From the NCBI GenBank assembly GCA_963838775.1, contig CAWISP010000034.1:94704-158703 (forward strand): a stretch of 64,000 nucleotides of DNA. Reading direction: 5' to 3'. This DNA comes from Chersky-840 sp963838775. Its GTDB lineage: Bacteria > Actinomycetota > Acidimicrobiia > Acidimicrobiales > UBA8190. How positions within the stretch are numbered: position 1 is the first letter of the stretch; the number at the start of each line of letters is the position of its first letter. Both the position numbers and the translations under genes were made by a program. Of this stretch, positions 44,772 to 53,741 are shown piece after piece. Below the pieces are notes generated by a model. The model made no database searches, was not told the origin of the DNA, and saw only the letters and a list, made by a program, of their open reading frames with translations.

Positions 44772-45668
44772 ATGCTTCGGCACCCGCGTCGCCCGGCCCC
44801 TTTGATGCTCCTTCGCCCGGATCCCACCGTGGACGGGCAGGCCCCGCTGTCCCAGGAAGCGACCGGCCTCAAGACCCCTTCGAGGTGCGCCGATGTCACA
44901 ACTGTGACGGAGCCGCGCCCAGAATCACCCGACGGCGGCCCTCTCCGACCTCGAACCCTCTCGGCGGACGCTTCCTCGACCCCCGAGCCGGTGGACCGGG
45001 TACTGCAGCGGTTTCGAGAGCGCGCCGCTGCGCCGCGATCTCCGGTGACGCCCAGCACCGCTCCACTTCGACCGGAGCCTGTGTCGCCTCCGGCGCTGCC
45101 CGAGGCAATCCCCGACGCGGAGTGGACCTTCCTCCCCGACGCGAGCGTCGCCCCCAGTTGGCCGTATCAGGCCATTGACCCCGGATATGTCGAAGACGGC
45201 GGACAGGCCCGACGTCGCTCCGGGATGGCTCGCCGGCTCGGTGTCGTCATCGCCCTCGGCGCCATCGTCACCGGCACGCTGGCGTTGACACACATCGGTC
45301 CGTTCCACGTCGCTCCTGGTGCCGCGGCGGCACCGACCACAGCCACGGGCCCTCCGACCGACATTCGAGGCGTCTGGACTGTCCTCAACGGGTATGAGGG
45401 ATCGCTCTACGTGGCGACCCTCCATGTCACGAAAGAGAACGTCTCCAGCGGAGCGTTCTCGGGAACCGTCACGTCACCCGTCGGTGTCGAGACGATGAGC
45501 GGTACCGTCACGGGCAAGGCGATGACCTTCGTCATCGGTCTTGGCAGCGGTACCGAGCAGGGCAGCGCTGCCATTTCGACGAGCAAGGCCAAACTGCGGT
45601 TCCAGGGCGTCTTCTCCAACAGGGCTGGTGGCTCCGGAACGATCGTGGCCACCCGTTCCTCCCCCTAG
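44772..45668 (+). CDS. Membrane-anchored protein with extracellular beta domain
   Basis: Not recognised. The first ~150 residues are Pro/Arg/Ser-rich and cytoplasmic. One membrane helix (LGVVIALGAIVTGTLALTHIG) leads to an extracellular domain of ~110 residues with short strands (DIRGVWTVLNGYEGSLYVATLHV, GAFSGTVTSPVGVETMSGTVTG, KLRFQGVFSNRAGGSGTIVA). The start is uncertain (ATG at 44772, 44805 or GTG 44904). Its stop TAG lies in CTAG, which on the other strand is the stop of the TauD gene. The iron box 21 bases upstream may control it. Confidence 0.6.
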   Translation: MLRHPRRPAPLMLLRPDPTVDGQAPLSQEATGLKTPSRCADVTTVTEPRPESPDGGPLRPRTLSADASSTPEPVDRVLQRFRERAAAPRSPVTPSTAPLRPEPVSPPALPEAIPDAEWTFLPDASVAPSWPYQAIDPGYVEDGGQARRRSGMARRLGVVIALGAIVTGTLALTHIGPFHVAPGAAAAPTTATGPPTDIRGVWTVLNGYEGSLYVATLHVTKENVSSGAFSGTVTSPVGVETMSGTVTGKAMTFVIGLGSGTEQGSAAISTSKAKLRFQGVFSNRAGGSGTIVATRSSP

Positions 45669-46495
45669 GAGCTCGACACCCCGACGGGCTTGTCCCCCTC
45701 GAGGGCCACTCGCAGCATGCGCCTTCGATCGGTTCCGAAGTCGAGCAGCGCGTAGTGCATCGTGCACCGGTTATCCCACAAGGCCACGTCGCCCGTCTCC
45801 CATCTCCAGCGGACGAGGCGCTCGGGCGCGACGGCGGCTTCGTGGAGCAGCCCCAGCACCATGTCACTCTCATGTCGGCGAAGCCCGTCGATCTTGTCGG
45901 TGAAGAGCGGGTTCACGAAGAGACCGCGCTCACCGGTCTCGGGATGCGTCCGCACCACAGGATGGTGGGTGGCCGCCAGTGCTGTACGGGCCGCGGCCTC
46001 GCCGCCGGTGCGGTCGCGACCGGCAAAGTAGCCACCCGCTTTGCTCGGAGAATGGGTCGCGGTCAGCGTGTCCACGAAGCCACGGAGCGGCCCCGACAAC
46101 GACTGGTAGGCGCCCGTCATGTCGGCCCAGATCGTGTCACCCCCGACGGGAGGGATCTCGAGCGCATGCAGGACCGCTCCGAGCGGTGGGCGCTCCTGGA
46201 ACGTCAGATCGCTGTGCCAGACGTCGGCGCGTGCACCTTCGTCGGAGTCGAGCGGCAGCACCTCGGGGTAGCCCTCCAAGCTGGGCTCGACAGGGTGAGC
46301 TTCGGTCGGGGACCCGAACCGGGAGGCGACGCCGGTCAAAGACGTTGCATCGAGTGACTGGCCCCGGAACCACACGACCTTGTATTCGAGCAATGCCGAT
46401 CTGATACCGCTGACGGTGCTGTCGTCCATGTCCGGAGCGAGACGAACACCCTCGATCACTGCCCCGAGGGCACGGCTCATGGGACGCGCGTGCAC
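45665..46495 (-). CDS. TauD/TfdA-family 2-oxoglutarate-dependent dioxygenase
   Basis: Fe(II)/2-oxoglutarate oxygenase. The facial triad is visible as HSDLTFQERPPLG (HxD) and the distal His in NRCTMHYALLDFG; the oxoglutarate-binding Arg lies in RRMLRVALEGD. The N-terminal RPMSRALGAVIEGVRLAPDM is the usual first strand. The start is uncertain: the GTG at 46495 gives 276 residues, the family norm, while the frame runs on to 46576 and overlaps the next gene. Family members release sulfite from taurine or alkyl sulfonates, or oxidise herbicides; the substrate here is unknown. Confidence 0.85.
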   Translation of the reverse strand: MHARPMSRALGAVIEGVRLAPDMDDSTVSGIRSALLEYKVVWFRGQSLDATSLTGVASRFGSPTEAHPVEPSLEGYPEVLPLDSDEGARADVWHSDLTFQERPPLGAVLHALEIPPVGGDTIWADMTGAYQSLSGPLRGFVDTLTATHSPSKAGGYFAGRDRTGGEAAARTALAATHHPVVRTHPETGERGLFVNPLFTDKIDGLRRHESDMVLGLLHEAAVAPERLVRWRWETGDVALWDNRCTMHYALLDFGTDRRRMLRVALEGDKPVGVSSS

Positions 46496-46545
46496 GGGCG
46501 CAAAGCTACCGGGGATCGACAGTTCCGTACCCGGGAGGATGGTCG

Positions 46546-46746
46546 TCAGCGCGCGAAGGCGTGCCAACCGAGCCACATCCACGCCAGCACGAGGAGATAC
46601 CGCCCTGCCCGGGAAGTGGCTACGCGTCCCACGACAGTGCCGAGACCGGGAATGCGACCTCTTGACAGCACCGCCATCAGTTCGCACACCACGACACCGG
46701 CGGCGAGCACGGCCCACACGATCAGTGTCGTGTGCCGGCCGATCAC
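46546..46746 (-). CDS. DUF6186-like small membrane protein
   Basis: 66 residues with two helices (TTLIVWAVLAAGVVVCELMAV and LLVLAWMWLGWHAFAR); the WMWLGWHAFAR end matches the small actinobacterial family DUF6186. GTG at 46746 overlaps the stop of the upstream membrane-protein gene (GTGA), so the two form a unit. No function known. Confidence 0.6.
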   Translation of the reverse strand: MIGRHTTLIVWAVLAAGVVVCELMAVLSRGRIPGLGTVVGRVATSRAGRYLLVLAWMWLGWHAFAR

Positions 46747-47184
46747 GCCGTCACCAGGAACCAACCGAGAACGAGCCACGACGCAAAGGCGACGATCTTG
46801 CCGGTCCGGGTGGCATCGAGCATGTCGAGGAGCGAGCTCAGCGTGGGATGCGCCGCCCGGGGCAGGTTCAGGTAGCAGTACAGCTCCCATCCCGTGGCAG
46901 CCAGGATGGGCACCGCCCAGACGACTCCGGCGCGAGCTGGGCGCGGCGCGACCTGTTTCTCGCGTACCGCCGGTCGCATCTCCTTCGATGGAGGGCCGGC
47001 CGCTGAGGTCGACCCGAACCGTCCCCACGACCGCAAGCGCCAGCGGCACGGCGGTGACAACGTCCGCTCCCCATGTGAAGGGGCGCGTGAACGACGCCAG
47101 GAGGGCATATGCGAGCCCGACCCCGAGCGCGGCCGCGGCTGCCGTCCATCGTCGCCCGAGGATCGTCCGGTCACAGCGCTGCAT
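46743..47184 (-). pseudogene. Four-helix membrane protein with a frameshift
   Basis: Residues 1-70 (RRWTAAAAALGVGLAYALLASF, WGADVVTAVPLALAVVGTVRV) read from ATG 47184. From about 46985 the protein continues in a second frame (REKQVAPRPARAGVVWAVPILAATGWELYCYLNLPRAAHPTLSSL, KIVAFASWLVLGWFLVTA) to the stop at 46743. One extra base near GAAGGAGATG would explain it. Alternatively the ATG in GGAGATG starts a separate short protein, but with no spacer to its ribosome-binding site. Family not named; helix pattern and AHPTLSS motif suggest a conserved actinobacterial membrane protein. Confidence 0.6.
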
Positions 47185-47226
47185 GCCACAGGTCTAGTTT
47201 GCGGAGCACCGTCTAGCGTCGGTGCC

Positions 47227-48165
47227 ATGACACTGCGCATCTTCACCGAACCCCAGCAAGGGGCGTCGTACGACCAACTGCTTACCGTGGCCCGTACAGC
47301 CGAGGAGTGTGGGTTCGGCGCCTTCTTCCGGTCCGACCACGTGCTCAAGATGGGCGCCGCGAGCGGCTTGCCCGCCGCTACCGACGCCTGGGTGACGCTG
47401 GCTGGACTGGCCCGTGACACGAGCGTCATCCGGCTCGGGACCCTGGTGACGCCCGTGACATTCCGCCCCATCGGGATCTTCAGCGTCATCGCCGCCCAGG
47501 TGGACGAGATGAGCGGGGGCCGGATCGAAGTCGGTCTCGGGGCCGGGTGGTACGAGGCCGAGCACCAGGCCTTCGGCATCCCGTTTCCCCCACTCGGCAC
47601 ACGCTATGACATGCTCGAGGATCAGCTCGCTGTCCTCCATGGCACGTGGTCGACACCCTCCGGCGCGACCTTCGAGTTCACGGGACGAACCTGTGCGGTG
47701 CACATCGATGCCGACACCGTGAGGCCCCGGCAGCGGCCCCATCCCCCCATCGTGGTGGGAGGAAGCGGCGGACCTCGCTCGTCTCGGCTGGCTGCCACCT
47801 ATGGCGACGAGTACAACACCTCGTTCGTGCCCGCCAATGTCATGCGCGACGTCCATGACCACGTCAGGCACGCTTGCGAGGAGCAGGGCCGGGACCCGTC
47901 CACGCTGACCTACTCCACGGGCCAGGTCCTGTGCTGCGGTCGGAGCGAGGCAGAGGTGGCTCGACGAGCCGCTGCCATCGGGCGCGACGTCACCGAGCTC
48001 AGGCAAAACGGACTGGCCGGCTCGCCCGGAGAGGTGCTCGAGAAGTTGGCCGCTCTCGCCGACCACGGGGCCGAGCGGTTCTATCTGCAGATCCTCGACC
48101 TGTCCGACCTCGACCATCTGCGCCTGGTTGCCGAGCAGGTGCTCCCCCACGCTCCCGGCTGCTGA
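47227..48165 (+). CDS. F420-dependent LLM-class oxidoreductase
   Basis: Luciferase-like TIM-barrel enzyme of the F420-using branch. YDQLLTVARTAEECGFGAFFRSDH, IRLGTLVTPVTFRPIGIF, GRIEVGLGAGWYEAEHQAFG and PPIVVGGSGGPRSSRLAA are the signature segments of the TIGR03560-type group. ATG at 47227; no clear ribosome-binding site. 312 residues, intact. Consistent with F420 production implied by the reductase at 23.5 kb. Substrate unknown. Confidence 0.9.
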   Translation: MTLRIFTEPQQGASYDQLLTVARTAEECGFGAFFRSDHVLKMGAASGLPAATDAWVTLAGLARDTSVIRLGTLVTPVTFRPIGIFSVIAAQVDEMSGGRIEVGLGAGWYEAEHQAFGIPFPPLGTRYDMLEDQLAVLHGTWSTPSGATFEFTGRTCAVHIDADTVRPRQRPHPPIVVGGSGGPRSSRLAATYGDEYNTSFVPANVMRDVHDHVRHACEEQGRDPSTLTYSTGQVLCCGRSEAEVARRAAAIGRDVTELRQNGLAGSPGEVLEKLAALADHGAERFYLQILDLSDLDHLRLVAEQVLPHAPGC

Positions 48166-48195
48166 CCCGCCGGGCGCGCAACGGTAACGTTGGCC

Positions 48196-48483
48196 ATGGG
48201 AAACGTCGACGGTACCGCCGACCTCGCAGACTTCTTGCGATCACTGGGCGCGAGTGATGAACAGATCGGGGTGGCCCGCGGCAACCTGCACCTTGCCAGT
48301 CTCGCCACCGATCTGATCCTGGCGGAAGGCGCCAGGATGAAGGTCAAGCATCCGGTGCCGCGTGACGCGGGAACCAGGACCCGGTGCACGAGGACGGGGG
48401 GCCCTGCCTCGGCCGGTGACCAACGGCTATCCGGGGGACAGATGGACGCGCGGCGTGGGCTATGGACGGACGCGCGCCCTTGA
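48196..48483 (+). pseudogene. Probable remnant of a cyclase N-terminal regulatory domain
   Basis: The first ~50 codons (TADLADFLRSLGASDEQIGVARGNLHLASLATDLIL) resemble the helical N-domain seen in the Rv1264-like cyclase at 25.2 kb. After GARMKVKHP the reading becomes unlike any protein and no cyclase catalytic segment is found downstream. Most simply this is a fragment of a lost second cyclase. A small regulator using the same fold is the alternative. The rest of 48166-48689 holds nothing else that can be supported. Confidence 0.4.
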
Positions 48484-48689
48484 AGTGACGAATGCGCAGC
48501 AGGAGGTGGCGCGAGCGCATCACCTCGAACCGGTTCGACGAAGCTCATCGCGCCGCAACCGGTCCTTCCTCACTTACGCGGAGGCGGGTCTGGTTCACCG
48601 TTTCTCCTTTGGAAAAGCTGCCAAATGCAGCTACGGTCGGGCGGGCGCGTCAAGAGCGCCTCGCACGAGGCGAGCGGGGGGAACGGGCT

Positions 48690-49320
48690 ATGTCCAGGGC
48701 GCACACGGTGAAGTTGTCGCTGGTCGTCGCGATCGGATTGTTGGCCTCGATGGGCTCGGCATGTGGCTCGAGCACGAGCCCCAGCGCGAGCCCGACCACG
48801 ACCAGCCTTACGCTCGCCACCGGTGGGGTCACGTGCACCGGCATGACCGGCTCACTGACGTTCACACCTCCGCTCACGAACAAGGGAGGCAGTGCCGAGT
48901 CCACTGCCGTCGCGTTGAGCGCGGCCGGATGCACCACCAAGGGGTCCAACGTCTCCAAGGTGACCGGCGGTACTGCGTCGGCCACGATCTCGAGCACCTC
49001 GAACTCCTGCGCCGAGCTGATCACGTCGAGGGCTCTCACGATCAACATCGCCTGGGCTCCGGCGACGATCCGTCCCAGTGTGCTGACCTTTTCGGGCTAC
49101 GGCGGAACCACCGCCCCGTCGGGAGGCGAGGGCTTCAAGCTCCCCAACGCTGGGCGGCACCGCCAAGGTCACGGGCTCGTTCTCGGGCTCGGACCACGGC
49201 GCCAGCTCCACGGCGGTGGCTTTGTCCAATCAGACCACCACGCAGTTGCTGTCCGCCTGCGGGTCACCGACAGGGCTGACCTCGGTCCAGGTGACCTCGG
49301 GTACGGTGGCCCTGCAGTGA
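48690..49320 (+). pseudogene. Secreted lipoprotein of the window's small repeated domain family, frameshifted
   Basis: Lipobox LLASMGSACGSSTSP, then the domain also found at 27064 and 53805: VTCTGMTGSLTFTPPLTNKGG, ISSTSNSCAELITS, SGGEGFKLPN. At about 49147 the frame breaks and the last 57 residues (LGGTAKVTGSFSGSDHGASS, ACGSPTGLTSVQVTSGTVAL) continue in the +1 frame to the stop at 49318-49320. That tail aligns with the ends of the two paralogues, so the break is a true indel in this copy or an assembly error. ATG at 48690 with GGGGGGAAC upstream. Role unknown; surface or secreted. Confidence 0.75.
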
Positions 49321-49437
49321 GTCCCGGAGCCATCGAGATGTCCCGCCCCGGCCCGCACCGTCGATGATGCCGACAAGGGACGACCTCCGCCTCGCCGGTA
49401 GACTGATAGCGCCTGTCCCGGGCGCGGAGGTCGGTCT

Positions 49438-49755
49438 ATGGATGCCAACGGAAACGGCGTTGCCACCGACCTTTTGCTTGCGGACGCCGAAACACCGGCC
49501 CCGATCACCGACGAGGAGCTCACTGCTCTGGCTCTTGCCGCCGACCCCGATCAGCCACTCGACCCGGATGCCGTGCCCCTGGCCGAATACCTTGCCGAGA
49601 GCTTCGGACCGCTACCCGAGTGGTACATGGCACCGGTCATGGCCCGACACAGCGGGCGACGGCGTCAGGCGATCATCCTGGCCGTGATCGGCGCTTTCTT
49701 GTTGATCGAGGCATTCGGGCTGTGCAGCACGTACGGCCAATTCCCGTTCCACTGA
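49438..49755 (+). CDS. Small tail-anchored membrane protein
   Basis: 105 residues: an acidic, Leu/Ala-rich cytoplasmic part (ITDEELTALALAADPDQPLDPDAVPLAEYLAESFG), a basic patch (MARHSGRRRQ) and one C-terminal helix (AIILAVIGAFLLIEAFGLC). ATG at 49438 has GGAGGT seven bases upstream. No family recognised. The charge pattern suggests N-terminus in the cytoplasm. Confidence 0.65.
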   Translation: MDANGNGVATDLLLADAETPAPITDEELTALALAADPDQPLDPDAVPLAEYLAESFGPLPEWYMAPVMARHSGRRRQAIILAVIGAFLLIEAFGLCSTYGQFPFH

Positions 49756-49835
49756 GCCGCGTCGGACTCTTCGAGACATAGTCCGACGCGTCGCTCCGTG
49801 GAGAACGAGCTCGCCGGCCAGGGAGTCAGCCTCGC

Positions 49836-50513
49836 CTATCCCCCCGTCGCGAGACCGCCGGTCAGGACCAACCGGACCAACTCGGTCCGGGATTCGATAC
49901 CCAATTTGGCGAAGACGTGGTTTAGGTGTCCTTCGACCGTCCGCACGCTCACTCCCATACGAAGGGCGACGGCCCGGTTCGTCAATCCCTCGGCGACCAA
50001 TTCGACCGCCTGTTGCTCGCGCCACGTCAGGCGACGAATACCCAGCACGTTCGACGCCTCCTGCGTGTCGCGACGCGACGACAAGACGGGGTCGACGACC
50101 ACGGTTCCCCGGCCGGCAGCTCGAACCGCACCGATGAGCTCATCGCGCGGCATCGTCTTCAACAGATAACCGGCCGCGCCTACCTCGAACGCGTCGTGCA
50201 CGAACTCTTCGTCATCGTGCGCCGACAGGATCACGACTCGTACACTCGGATGAGTGACAGCCAGTTCACGCGCCACATCGATGCCACTTTCGTCGACAAG
50301 CTGCACGTCGACGAGCACTACCTCCGGCTCCATGGCATCAACGAGGGCAAGTGCCGCGGCCCCACTCTCGGCCTCGCCCACGACGGCGATATCGCCCGAC
50401 GTCTCGAGTACTTGGCGTGTCCCGGTGCGCACCACGGCGTGATCATCGACGAGGAGCACCCGGAGCAAGGTGTCGCTGCCGTCCGCCTCCACCCACCGCG
50501 CGGTATCGACCAC
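49836..50513 (-). CDS. NarL/LuxR-type response regulator
   Basis: Two-component output protein. The receiver is complete: acidic pair LLVDDHAVV, phosphoacceptor Asp in VVLVDVQLVDESG, Thr/Ser in VILSAHDD and Lys in GYLLKTMP. The C-terminal LuxR helix-turn-helix is LTWREQQAVELVAEGLTNRAVALRMGVSVRTVEGHLNHVFAKLG. The start is GTG at 50513 without a clear ribosome-binding site; an inner GTG is possible. No sensor kinase gene is adjacent, so it is an orphan here. Three 26-bp direct repeats lie 190 bases upstream. Confidence 0.9.
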   Translation of the reverse strand: MVDTARWVEADGSDTLLRVLLVDDHAVVRTGTRQVLETSGDIAVVGEAESGAAALALVDAMEPEVVLVDVQLVDESGIDVARELAVTHPSVRVVILSAHDDEEFVHDAFEVGAAGYLLKTMPRDELIGAVRAAGRGTVVVDPVLSSRRDTQEASNVLGIRRLTWREQQAVELVAEGLTNRAVALRMGVSVRTVEGHLNHVFAKLGIESRTELVRLVLTGGLATGG

Positions 50514-50702
50514 GACTCAATGATATCGGCCCGCGAGTGCTATCCATCGCGAGATCGACTTCGCCCGCTACGCCACCACGAGCGGCGTCAGACACGCCGA
50601 CAGGGCCCAGTCCCGTGGCACCAGATGATCCGAGAGGAATCACCTACATGCCCCGGGTGCAACCACGTATGACCGGTGGAAAGCAGCGTGGGACACTGTT
50701 TA

Positions 50703-50785
50703 TTGGCCACTGTGGTGGTGGTGGCGCGTTATTGGCCACTGTGGTGGTGGTGGCGCGTTTTGGCCACTGTGGTGGTGGTGGCGCG
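50703..50785. repeat. Three 26-bp direct repeats
   Basis: TTGGCCACTGTGGTGGTGGT followed by GGCGCG occurs at 50703-50728, 50732-50757 and 50760-50785, identical each time, separated by 3 and 2 bases. It lies in non-coding DNA upstream of the response-regulator gene. No Cas genes are near, and the spacers are far too short for CRISPR. A binding array or slipped duplication is likely. Confidence 0.9.
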
Positions 50786-52000
50786 AAATAGAATGCCCTG
50801 TAAGAACTGACGGGCGTCTCTCGGTCAAGACGTGATCGAACGAGAGCCCACATCGTTGGTGACAGCTCATGCCACGAGCATGGACTTACGCAGGCGGCAT
50901 CACGGGCTATGGAGGGGCAGGGACTCTGTCGATCTCGCGTACACTGGCTCCAGCTTTCACTGATTACCCCGCTGGCGGGGTTGCCGAGTCATCGATCTCT
51001 CCTCAGCGGGAGTCGGGATCGAACTCCGAAGAACCGACGCTTCTGCAGGTCGCACCTCGGCCCTCACGGTGAGACCATTCCTGGCCGCATAGCCCCACGA
51101 GTTCCTGCGCTCTCTCACTCATGCACCGAAGCCTCTGGAGTCACGAGCCCCTGTGCCTCACAACGATTCGATCCCCGTAGCACGACGTCGTCTCACGACC
51201 GCGCCGCCAGTCGAGATTTGGTGCGAAGTATGCTCGGTGCGTGGTCTTTATTTTCCGCAAGCTCCTCGCCACCCTCAGAGTTCGACGCGAGCGCCGCAAC
51301 CGATCACGAGGTAGGTGACCACCCTGCGTCAGCGAGTGGACCCGAGCACTCCACGAAGGGCCGGCGCTTCCAACGAACTCCGAGGGACGTGAGGAGCACC
51401 ACACCGCCGACAAGAGCGGTCGCCTCCGAGCACACCCCCTGAACCCGTGGACAAGCTTCGGGGCTTGTTGGCGAGCTGCCCGACCCGAAGACGACTCCGG
51501 GGGCACGGGGCTGACGTACCCCTGGAAAAATGGGGCGGATGTCTCATTGAGGACGCCACCTGCCGCAGTTAGCGTGTCCTCATCGCCTGGCGCTGGGACG
51601 ACGCACTCGGTGCAGACGACGGGCAACTGCTGGGGCTGGAGGCACCCGATTCCGGGGGGTTAACCGGGTGCCTCGCCTCAGTACCCTCCGGGTCCTCGTC
51701 AGGGTCGCTCATTGCCTTTCCCTGATTCCGGTTTCCTGCCTCCGCCTCCTGCCGAGCCCTGGCGAACCCCGCATCCGGCGGCCCTCCGTCCCGCTCGGCC
51801 CCGGCACGTGGGCTCAGGCAGTGGTGACTCTGTTGTTCAGGCTCAACGGGCCGACTGCCGATAGCTGACTTCCGTGACCGCGAAGGGACTCGACCAGGAG
51901 GGGAAACACCCATGACGAGGCAGCTGTCGCGTGCGAGGACCGGGCGTCGACACGGCCGCCCGGGCTGCCGTCGGTACCGGACGTCCAGTCGGGGCGCTCG
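50786..52000. other. Gene-poor stretch
   Basis: About 1.2 kb on both strands without a reading frame that combines codon bias and a ribosome-binding site. Some frames of 60-160 codons exist but look like noise (Arg/Ser/Pro-rich). The composition is mixed and resembles decayed coding DNA. Nothing else can be supported. Confidence 0.4.
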
Positions 52001-52276
52001 ATGAGCTACACCCGGGCTGAGAGAGAGGTCCTGGTGGCCGGCCTCGTCGGTGGTCAGGAGCGAGATGCCGTGTGGTCGGTCCTGCCCGACGCGATCGGAA
52101 GCCTCGGCCATCGCGGGCTGGTGCGCATCGGCCAGGAGGTCCTGTCCGACGGCACGGTCTCGTCGTTTCCCCTGTGCCTCAGTCCGATGGGCGTCCTGGA
52201 GGCCCGGCGGCTCCAGGAGGTCGACCGTGTGATCTGGGGCGAGGTTGCTGAGTTCGCCGGTTTCGGCACCGCCTGA
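52001..52276 (+). CDS. Small hypothetical protein, winged-helix-like
   Basis: 91 residues (REVLVAGLVGGQERDAVWSVLPDAIGSLGHRGLVRIGQEV and PMGVLEARRLQEVDRVIWGEV). Helix-rich with a GLVRIG-strand pattern like a winged helix, but no family is recognised. ATG start, no strong ribosome-binding site. Plausible because amino-acid use is balanced compared with the flanking noise. Confidence 0.45.
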   Translation: MSYTRAEREVLVAGLVGGQERDAVWSVLPDAIGSLGHRGLVRIGQEVLSDGTVSSFPLCLSPMGVLEARRLQEVDRVIWGEVAEFAGFGTA

Positions 52277-52459
52277 CCGGGTAGAAGTCGGTGAGCGACC
52301 TTCCGCAATGGCGCTCGTGAGGGGTGTGGCCGGGCGTTGAGGACCCACCCGCCAGCGGTCCTCCCACCTTGGCCGCCCCTTAGGACTCTTCGCTCGATCG
52401 CCTCCTGTCGCTGTCAGCTCCAGTCCGGGAACCCGCCGCACTTCGAGACGATCGGATGC

Positions 52460-53297
52460 TCAGGTGGGGGTAGGTACTCGCCGGTACAGCGCCTGGCCTG
52501 TTCCTGAGCTGACCAGCCGCCCGTCAGGAGCCCACAGACGACCCGTCCAGCCGAACATCCCGTCGGCGGAAACGGGGGCGAACCCGTCTGTCAACAGCCA
52601 GGGCTCCTCCGAGCGCCGAGAGATGGAAGGCCACGTAAAGATCGAGGCTCGGGGCGATGAAGCCATGCGGCTCCCGCCACGCATGGCGCGCGGATGAGGC
52701 TGGCCAGCTCTGGACGTCGACGAGGATGACCGATCGACAGGCGTCCAACCACGGGTCGTCGAAAACCGCCACCGGTCGGAACCGGCACCAGGCTCTCCAC
52801 TGCGGTGGCAGCGATTCGGGCGGTGGCCATTCCGAGCGGAACGTCACCGGGCGCATATCGAAGTTATTCCAGAATCTGAACGGCGCCTCGCGATCGGGCA
52901 TCAGCTCCTCGATGGACGGCAGCTCGTCTGGCGCCGGCACGGCAGGTGGCTCGGTGTCGTCGTGCTCGAGGCCTTCGACCTCACCGACCGACCAGACCGT
53001 CGCCTCGAGGACCTGACGATCTCCCTGCGTGATCGTCACGCGTTGCGACAAGGCTGTCCTTGCCGATCGAAGCGCGGTCACCTGCAAATCGATCGGCTCG
53101 AACGCGGCGAGGTGCAGGTAGTGGCAAAACAAGCTCGCCGGACGGTTGAAACCGCTCTCCTCACCCGCAGCCCGAAGAGCGAAGGAGGCCACGTACCCGC
53201 CCATGGGGCCCCAAATCTCCCAGTCCCGACTGAGCACCGCCCTGTAGCGCCCATCGCCCAGGGCTTGCACGGCCGTATCTGCTGCCAAATCACCCAT
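52460..53297 (-). pseudogene. Acyl-CoA thioesterase-like protein with 3' frameshift
   Basis: Same family as the gene at 41157. Frame 1 carries the start and most of the protein (DTAVQALGDGRYRAVLSRDWEIWGPMGGYVASFALRAAG, FRFWNNFDMRPVTFRSEWPP, FIAPSLDLYVAFHL). At about 52605 the family-like C-terminus moves to another frame (RSEEPWLLTDGFAPVSADGMFGW, GRLWAPDGRLVSSGTGQALYRR) and ends at 52460. One extra base in CTCTCGGCGCTC would explain it. Without the second half of the second hotdog domain the protein is unlikely to work. Confidence 0.75.
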
Positions 53298-53619
53298 CAG
53301 AGAAAACTAACTGACGTCGTCGCCCGCTTGATCCCATGGTGTCGCCGCGGGCGCATCCCTGAGGGTTGCTACTGCCAGTTCACCGGGAAGGCGGCGTAGT
53401 GACTGATCATCCCCTTCAAGGTCAGGGACCGCACACCGCGCCAGTGAGTCGCCTGAGCAGAAGGAAGCACGCCCTCAGTGTGTACGACATACAGAGTCTG
53501 GGTGGGTGTGGGCGCACATGCGGGACGCCCACACCCTCCCGACAACCTCGCGTGTTAACCAACCTGAGGGTACTGCTCCCCCAATAATCGTAAATGCCGT
53601 GTGCTCTGCAAAGCGAAAG

Positions 53620-53741
53620 ATCACCTAGATCGCCTAGGTGGATTCTCGGCCTCACTTTTGAGCTGCTGTTGTCACGAAGAATCACCTAGATCACCTAGGT
53701 GGATTCTCGGGCTCACTTTTGAGCCGCAGTTGTCAAGATGA
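53620..53741. repeat. Two 61-bp tandem repeats with internal palindromes
   Basis: Units 53620-53680 and 53681-53741 differ at only a handful of positions. Each begins with an inverted repeat (ATCACCTAGATCACCTAGGTG in the second copy, 21 positions from 53681, arms CACCTAG and CTAGGTG). Each also contains GCTCACTTTTGAGC, a small stem with a CTTT loop, perfect in the second copy and one pair short in the first. They lie 64 bases before the start of the secreted-protein gene. Operator or attenuator function is possible. Confidence 0.88.

Noticed and set aside
46576..46717. Upstream extension of the TauD gene
   Set aside because: It overlaps the small membrane-protein gene in another frame and is Arg-rich, unlike TauD N-termini.
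50703..50785. Possible mini-CRISPR
   Set aside because: Repeats are separated by only 2-3 bases, there is no spacer, and there are no cas genes.
51000..51070. tRNA-like T-arm (GTTCGATCCC on the minus strand)
   Set aside because: The T-stem pairs at only 4 of 5 positions and no matching acceptor strand or anticodon arm could be found within 100 bases.
51141..51626. 161-codon minus-strand frame as a gene
   Set aside because: It begins with TTG without a ribosome-binding site, and the later half is Arg/Ser-rich noise.
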